DNA of 64,000 nucleotides, from assembly GCF_002204795.1 (NCBI RefSeq), contig NZ_NIXO01000010.1, positions 62,001 through 126,000 on the forward strand, in the 5' to 3' direction. The stretch comes from Pseudomonas sp. K2I15. GTDB lineage: Bacteria; Pseudomonadota; Gammaproteobacteria; Pseudomonadales; Pseudomonadaceae. A model generated the notes under the pieces. It was not told the DNA's origin, did no database searches, and saw nothing but the letters and a program-made list of their open reading frames with translations. Of this stretch, positions 59,962-64,000 are shown piece by piece; positions within the stretch are counted from its first letter, which is position 1, and each line of letters starts with the position of its first letter. The translations under genes and the position numbers were made by a program.

Positions 59962-60639
59962 ATGAAAGTATTGATGGTTTTGACTTCTCACGACCAGCTT
60001 GGCGACACCGGCCGCAAGACCGGGTTCTGGCTCGAAGAATTTGCTGCACCGTACTACGCGTTCAAGGACGCCGGGGCCGACGTGACCCTGGCCTCGCCGA
60101 CCGGTGGGCAGCCACCGCTGGACCCGGTCAGTGACCTGCCGGACTCGCAAACCGAACAAACCCGCCGCTTCGCCACTGACCCGGCGGCCCAGCAGGCCCT
60201 GGCCACCACGCTGAAGCTGGACTCGGTCAACGCCGACGGCTTCGACACCGTCTTCTACCCAGGCGGCCACGGCCCGCTGTGGGACCTGGCAGAGTCGAAA
60301 ACCTCCATCGCGTTGATCGAAGCCTTCGAACGTGCCGGCAAGCCCATCGGCTTTGTTTGCCACGCTCCGGGCGCCTTGCGTCACGTCAAGGCCGTCAACG
60401 GTGAGCCGCTGGTCAAGGGCCGACGCGTCACCGGCTTCTCCAACTCCGAAGAAGCGGCGGTTGGCCTGACCGACGTGGTGCCGTTCCTGATCGAAGATGA
60501 TTTCAAGGCACTGGGCGGCAAGTATGAAAAGGGTGCTGATTGGCAGTCCTTTGTGATTGAAGATGGCCTGCTGGTTACCGGGCAGAATCCTGCCAGTTCA
60601 AGCGACGTTGCCAAAGCGCTGTTGAAGCTCACCGCCTAA
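59962..60639 (+). CDS. DJ-1/PfpI family protein (Hsp31-like glyoxalase type)
   Basis: A 225-residue type 1 glutamine-amidotransferase-like protein. The nucleophile elbow G-F-V-C-H-A-P-G-A-L carries the catalytic Cys near residue 136, with Glu in the G-F-W-L-E-E-F segment near 25 typical of Hsp31/glyoxalase III members. P-G-G-H-G-P-L-W-D-L is a further signature. Members detoxify methylglyoxal or act as holdases. It is divergent from the GlxA-type regulator and is followed by an old yellow enzyme gene. Confidence 0.88.
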   Translation: MKVLMVLTSHDQLGDTGRKTGFWLEEFAAPYYAFKDAGADVTLASPTGGQPPLDPVSDLPDSQTEQTRRFATDPAAQQALATTLKLDSVNADGFDTVFYPGGHGPLWDLAESKTSIALIEAFERAGKPIGFVCHAPGALRHVKAVNGEPLVKGRRVTGFSNSEEAAVGLTDVVPFLIEDDFKALGGKYEKGADWQSFVIEDGLLVTGQNPASSSDVAKALLKLTA

Positions 60640-60670
60640 CCCGCTAAATCCCCCACAAGCATGTTGTTGG

Positions 60671-60692
60671 CGGCTCCCTTAACCGGGAGCCG
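60671..60692 (+). terminator. Stem-loop between the DJ-1 and OYE genes
   Basis: CGGCTCCC and GGGAGCCG form an 8-bp stem around TTAACC, 31 bases after the DJ-1 stop. The following bases are not T-rich, so termination may be partial. Confidence 0.5.
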
Positions 60693-60734
60693 GCAGCTTC
60701 TGTTCGCCCGAAATTCAACTCTGGAATACCCGTC

Positions 60735-61859
60735 ATGAGTAACAGCGCTTTAGGTACCCCGATCAAACTGGGGCACCACACCCTGAAAAACCGCATCGTG
60801 CTGCCGCCACTCACGCGCCAGCGAAGCGCCCAGCCCGGCGACATCGCCACAGACCTGATGGCCGTCTATTACCGCCAGCGCGCCACCGCCGGCTTCATGG
60901 TCAGCGAGGGCACGCAGATCGAGCCCCGTGGCCAGGGTTATGCCTGGACGCCGGGCATCTACACCCCGGCGCAGATCGACGGCTGGCGCACGGTGACTGA
61001 TGCCGTGCATGCTGAAGGCGGCGTGATTTTCGCCCAGCTTTGGCACGTGGGACGCGTGTCCCATCCCGACCTGCAACCCGACGGCGCAGCCCCCGTCGCG
61101 CCTTCGGCGATCCAGCCGCAGCAAGTCAAGGCGTTCATTGAAACCGGGACGGGTACCGGTGAGCTGGTACAGCCGCCGGAGCCCCGCGCCTTGGCGACCG
61201 CCGAGGTCAAGGCGCTGGTCGGGCTTTATGCCCAGGCTGCAAAAAATGCACTGGCTGCCGGGTTTGATGGCGTGGAAATTCATTCGGCCAACGGCTACCT
61301 GGTCAACCAATTCATCTCGGCGCATTCCAACCAGCGTGACGATGAGTACGGTGGTTCGCTGCACAATCGCCTGCGCTTCCTGCGGGAAATCGTCGAGGCG
61401 GTGGTCGACGTGGTCGGCCCGGAACGCCTCGGTGTGCGCTTTGCGCCGTTGTTCAGCGGCACAGATCAAGACCGGGTTTACATCGGCCTTGTCGAGGAAG
61501 ACCCGCATCACACCTACATCGAGGCGATCAAGGTGCTTGAGGCTGCCGGCATCGCCTACGTGTCCATCGCCGAGGCTGACTGGGACAACGCCCCCGAGTT
61601 GCCCGAGTCGTTCCGCCAGGCAGTGCGCGATACCTTCACCGGTCGCATCATCTACGCCGGCCGCTACACCGCAGAGCGCGGTGCGAGGCTGGTAGAGGCT
61701 GGGCTGGCAGACCTGATTGCATTTGGTCGGCCCTACATTGCCAACCCTGATTTGCCCCAGCGCATCCTCAACGGCTGGCCGCTGAACCCGTTGAACGCTG
61801 CCGGCCTGTATGGCGGCACCGAAGTGGGCTTCACCGATTACCCGGTGTACGCCGGGTAA
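60735..61859 (+). CDS. Old yellow enzyme-type alkene reductase
   Basis: A 374-residue FMN-dependent TIM-barrel reductase. L-K-N-R-I-V-L-P-P-L-T-R at the N-terminus binds FMN, E-I-H-S-A-N-G-Y-L-V-N-Q-F contains the His-Asn substrate pair, and the N-Q-R-D-D-E-Y-G-G-S-L segment and late A-F-G-R-P-Y-I-A-N-P-D are typical. It reduces activated alkenes, nitro-esters and similar electrophiles (NemA/XenB class). It reads in the same direction as the DJ-1 gene, with which it may share a detoxification role. Confidence 0.92.
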   Translation: MSNSALGTPIKLGHHTLKNRIVLPPLTRQRSAQPGDIATDLMAVYYRQRATAGFMVSEGTQIEPRGQGYAWTPGIYTPAQIDGWRTVTDAVHAEGGVIFAQLWHVGRVSHPDLQPDGAAPVAPSAIQPQQVKAFIETGTGTGELVQPPEPRALATAEVKALVGLYAQAAKNALAAGFDGVEIHSANGYLVNQFISAHSNQRDDEYGGSLHNRLRFLREIVEAVVDVVGPERLGVRFAPLFSGTDQDRVYIGLVEEDPHHTYIEAIKVLEAAGIAYVSIAEADWDNAPELPESFRQAVRDTFTGRIIYAGRYTAERGARLVEAGLADLIAFGRPYIANPDLPQRILNGWPLNPLNAAGLYGGTEVGFTDYPVYAG

Positions 61860-61866
61860 TCGCTGG

Positions 61867-62472
61867 CTACTCGGTCGGGTACTTGCGGAACGCCGGATGC
61901 TGCTCCGCGAGTGCCGTGTGGCGCTGCAAGTGGGGGAACGCGTCCGCCTTGACCACATCCCGCAATTTGAGCTGGCTGAAGGACCAAGCGACCGCCACCG
62001 TCACGCTCGCCTGGTTCAGCGGCGCCTCGCTGTCACGCCCAGCCACCAACGTCTCCAATAACGCATAAGCCGCCAGCAGTTGCCCGGTCACGCGGTCGAT
62101 CCAGGGCTGGTGAAGCTTTTCGGCGGGCCGCAGGTGATGTTCGTAGACGATCTGCACGGTTTTTTCGCACGCGGCCAGCGCCAGGCCGATCACTTGTAAA
62201 TCCCTGGCAAGCGCCGCTGCTTGCTGGGGCAACAGCTTGTTGCCGACCGGCGCCAGGGCTTCCAGGTAATCGAGGATCAGCCCTGAATCCATCAGCATCG
62301 TCCCGTCATCCAGCACCAGCGTCGGCGCCTTGACCACCGGGTTGATCCTGGAAAACTCATCGAACGTGCTGAACACCGACAATGCCTGATGTTCAAACGC
62401 GACACCGTACAGCTCAAGGGAAATGGCTACGCGGCGCACGTAGGGCGAGTCCAGCATACCGACCAGTTTCAT
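61867..62472 (-). CDS. Glutathione S-transferase
   Basis: A 201-residue GST: N-terminal thioredoxin-like domain M-K-L-V-G-M-L-D-S-P-Y-V-R-R-V-A with the catalytic Ser/Tyr region, N-P-V-V-K-A-P-T-L-V-L-D-D-G and the glutathione-binding D-S-G-L-I-L-D-Y-L. The C-terminal helical domain begins near residue 85. The ATG at 62472 follows a TGGAGG site; the longer frame to 62553 lies in the promoter region. It is divergent from a LysR regulator, its probable controller. Confidence 0.9.
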   Translation of the reverse strand: MKLVGMLDSPYVRRVAISLELYGVAFEHQALSVFSTFDEFSRINPVVKAPTLVLDDGTMLMDSGLILDYLEALAPVGNKLLPQQAAALARDLQVIGLALAACEKTVQIVYEHHLRPAEKLHQPWIDRVTGQLLAAYALLETLVAGRDSEAPLNQASVTVAVAWSFSQLKLRDVVKADAFPHLQRHTALAEQHPAFRKYPTE

Positions 62473-62573
62473 GAAGCCTCCATTTACCGCAGTGTTAAAT
62501 TCAGATGACTTTACAGGGCGACTTTCTTCCGTAATATCGATCTTATTTACCATGAAAGGTTAGCCAGGCTTAC

Positions 62574-63473
62574 ATGAATGCTTTCCCGCCCTTGACCGCA
62601 CTGCGCAGTTTTGAAGCCACCGCCAGGCTGGGGAGCGTGACCCTGGCGGCCAAGGAATTGCACGTCACCCATTCAGCCATCAGCCAGCAGATCAAGGCGC
62701 TGGAGGAGATGGTCGGCCTCACGCTGTTTGTGCGTGAAGGTCGCGGGCTGCGTGTCAGCGAGGATGGCCGCCTGTATGCGTTGCAAATTCGCCAGGCGCT
62801 GGCGGATATCGAGCACGCCACCCGCACGATCCAGGCCCAGCCGAAAATGGGTGAGCTGGTGGTCGCTGTCATTCCCTCGTTTGCCCGTGCCTGGTTGATC
62901 CCGAGGCTGCCGGCGTTTCAGCAGCTTTACCCCGACATCAATATCCGTTTGCAAGCAAGCCTGACGGTTTCCAACCTGCATCAGGAATCGGTAGACATTG
63001 GCATTCGCATGGGCAAGGGCGACTGGGATGGCGTGGAGCAGACGTTACTGTTTCATGACGAGCTGGTGGTGGTCGCGGCCCCGCACTTCAATGGCGGGCG
63101 ACTGCCGAGTACGCCAAGGCAGATCATCGAGAGCCGGATTATCCATAGCACTGAATCCTGGTTGCCCTGGTGCCAGGCGGCCGGTGTCGAAATGGCTGTT
63201 GAGCGTCAGGGCCTTTGCAGTAACGATTCGAACCTGGTGCTGGAGGCGGTGCGGTTGGGCCAGGGCATCGCGCTGGATCGGCGCAGCCTGGTGCATGACG
63301 CCATCGTGCGGGGCGAGTTGGTGCAACTGAGCGAGATCAGTGCGCCGTACCCTTATCCGTATTGGCTGGTGTGGCCGCCACGGGAGCGTTCGGCGAACAA
63401 GCAGCGGGCGTTTTCCGACTGGTTGTTGGCCGAGGCGCAAACGTATCAGGTCCTCCTGAAAAGTCAGGCCTGA
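62574..63473 (+). CDS. LysR-family regulator (GcvA-like)
   Basis: A 299-residue regulator. The helix-turn-helix at 5-64 reads L-T-A-L-R-S-F-E-A-T-A-R-L-G-S-V-T-L-A-A and L-H-V-T-H-S-A-I-S-Q-Q-I-K-A-L-E. The C-terminal sensor domain (about 90-290) has D-I-G-I-R-M-G-K-G-D-W and G-Q-G-I-A-L-D-R-R, as in GcvA/AmpR-like members. It is divergent from the GST gene across about 100 bases. Confidence 0.92.
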   Translation: MNAFPPLTALRSFEATARLGSVTLAAKELHVTHSAISQQIKALEEMVGLTLFVREGRGLRVSEDGRLYALQIRQALADIEHATRTIQAQPKMGELVVAVIPSFARAWLIPRLPAFQQLYPDINIRLQASLTVSNLHQESVDIGIRMGKGDWDGVEQTLLFHDELVVVAAPHFNGGRLPSTPRQIIESRIIHSTESWLPWCQAAGVEMAVERQGLCSNDSNLVLEAVRLGQGIALDRRSLVHDAIVRGELVQLSEISAPYPYPYWLVWPPRERSANKQRAFSDWLLAEAQTYQVLLKSQA

Positions 63474-63489
63474 TACGGGCTGGTTTTTC

Positions 63490-64000
63490 TCAGTCCATCC
63501 GCAACACTATCTTGCCGATATGCTCGCCACCCTCCATCCGTGCATGGGCCTGCGCGGCGTCGGTGTAGGCATACACCTTGTCGATCATCGGCAGGCAACG
63601 CCCGGCCGACAACACCGGCCACACGTGCTCGCGCAGTTGCTGGGCAATCGCGGCTTTTTCTTCCCGGGTGCGCGAGCGCAGCAACGAGCCGGTGACGATC
63701 GCGCGTTTGCCAAGGATCGCCAGCAGGTCGATGTCCTTGGCATGTGCACCGCCCAGGAAACCGAGCATCACCAACCGGCCTTCCATGGCCAGGGCGCTGA
63801 TGTTGTTGTTCAGGTAGGAGCCACCCATGATGTCGAGGATCACGTTGACACCCTTGCCAGCGGTTTTTTCAGCGATGACCTGAGCGAAATCCTGATCACG
63901 GTAGTTGATCGGTTCGGCCCCCAGTTCGCGGATGGCGGCGCATTTTTCTGCGCTGCCGGCGGTGGCAAACGCTTCGATACCAAACTCGCGGCAGAGCATC
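63490..64000 (-). CDS. NAD(P)H:quinone oxidoreductase-type dehydrogenase, 5' end outside window
   Basis: The last 170 or so residues of a zinc-free MDR-family quinone oxidoreductase; the frame continues beyond the window. The visible part is the cofactor-domain end: F-A-T-A-G-S-A-E-K-C, G-A-E-P-I-N-Y-R, G-V-N-V-I-L-D-I-M-G-G-S-Y, G-R-L-V-M-L-G-F-L-G-G and the C-terminal H-A-R-M-E-G-G-E-H-I-G-K-I-V-L. PIG3/QOR2-like proteins have this ending. It converges with the LysR gene. Confidence 0.88.
   Translation of the reverse strand, partial: MLCREFGIEAFATAGSAEKCAAIRELGAEPINYRDQDFAQVIAEKTAGKGVNVILDIMGGSYLNNNISALAMEGRLVMLGFLGGAHAKDIDLLAILGKRAIVTGSLLRSRTREEKAAIAQQLREHVWPVLSAGRCLPMIDKVYAYTDAAQAHARMEGGEHIGKIVLRMD

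Overview
The window looks like a chromosomal segment of a Pseudomonas of the fluorescens group. It has high G+C, GGAG-type ribosome binding sites, a REP doublet with GTGGGAGCGGGCTTGCTCGCGAA arms, and gene neighbourhoods typical of that group. The taxon is inferred from content. No phage, insertion sequence, CRISPR array or canonical tRNA gene was seen. Both ends cut through a locus; the last gene is incomplete.

Layout. 0-7 kb: a Fic-fold protein lacking the catalytic His paired with a HAD-like phosphatase, a DRGH-type nuclease, a protealysin-like M4 protease followed by its probable inhibitor emfourin, an EcsC protein, a lipoprotein hydrolase and a histidine phosphatase. 7-14 kb: a C4 acid-sugar (threonate/erythronate type) operon ltnD-otnK-otnC-[26-codon ORF]-gntP-otnI-hydrolase, with a DeoR regulator convergent at its far end. 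14.5-19 kb: signal transduction (GAF protein with no AUG start, BdlA-like PAS-PAS receptor, dCache chemoreceptor) around a luciferase-like monooxygenase remnant. 19-32.4 kb: an L-arabinose oxidation regulon (FadR-type GntR regulator, arabonate dehydratase, MFS transporter, AraD1, semialdehyde dehydrogenase, lactonase, AraFGH, mutarotase, SDR dehydrogenase). TNGT-N3-ACNA operators lie in both divergent promoter regions. 32.4-38.1 kb: tonB-exbB-exbD-receptor-histidine acid phosphatase behind a well-formed Pho box promoter, which suggests organic phosphate (phytate-like) use under PhoB. 38-47.5 kb: oxaloacetate decarboxylase, orphan TauA-like protein, a P-loop kinase-GNAT fusion, a GNAT enzyme, a REP doublet, then an ECF sigma/FecR pair leading into a YbtPQ-type ABC pair. 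47.5-50.4 kb: M20 dipeptidase and ADP-ribosylglycohydrolase.

50.4-57.2 kb is the most notable part: an RNA repair island. RtcR (CARF plus sigma-54 AAA+) is divergent from rsr (Ro60/TROVE)-ncRNA-rtcB-rlaP-rtcA. The intergenic region has overlapping palindromes and a -24/-12 promoter. Between rsr and rtcB lies about 270 bp of structured non-coding RNA. Its last unit is a circularly permuted tRNA mimic: T-arm, acceptor stem closed by a GCAA tetraloop, U8-A9, D-arm. This is a YrlA-type Y RNA, preceded by two further folded units sharing a GAATGCC motif. The inferred logic is that RNA damage activates RtcR through CARF, sigma-54 transcription makes Ro plus Y RNAs, and RtcA, RtcB and RlaP remodel and religate RNA ends.

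57.2-64 kb is ordinary chromosome: UppP, GNAT, GlxA-type regulator, DJ-1/PfpI protein, OYE reductase, GST, LysR regulator and a truncated quinone oxidoreductase.
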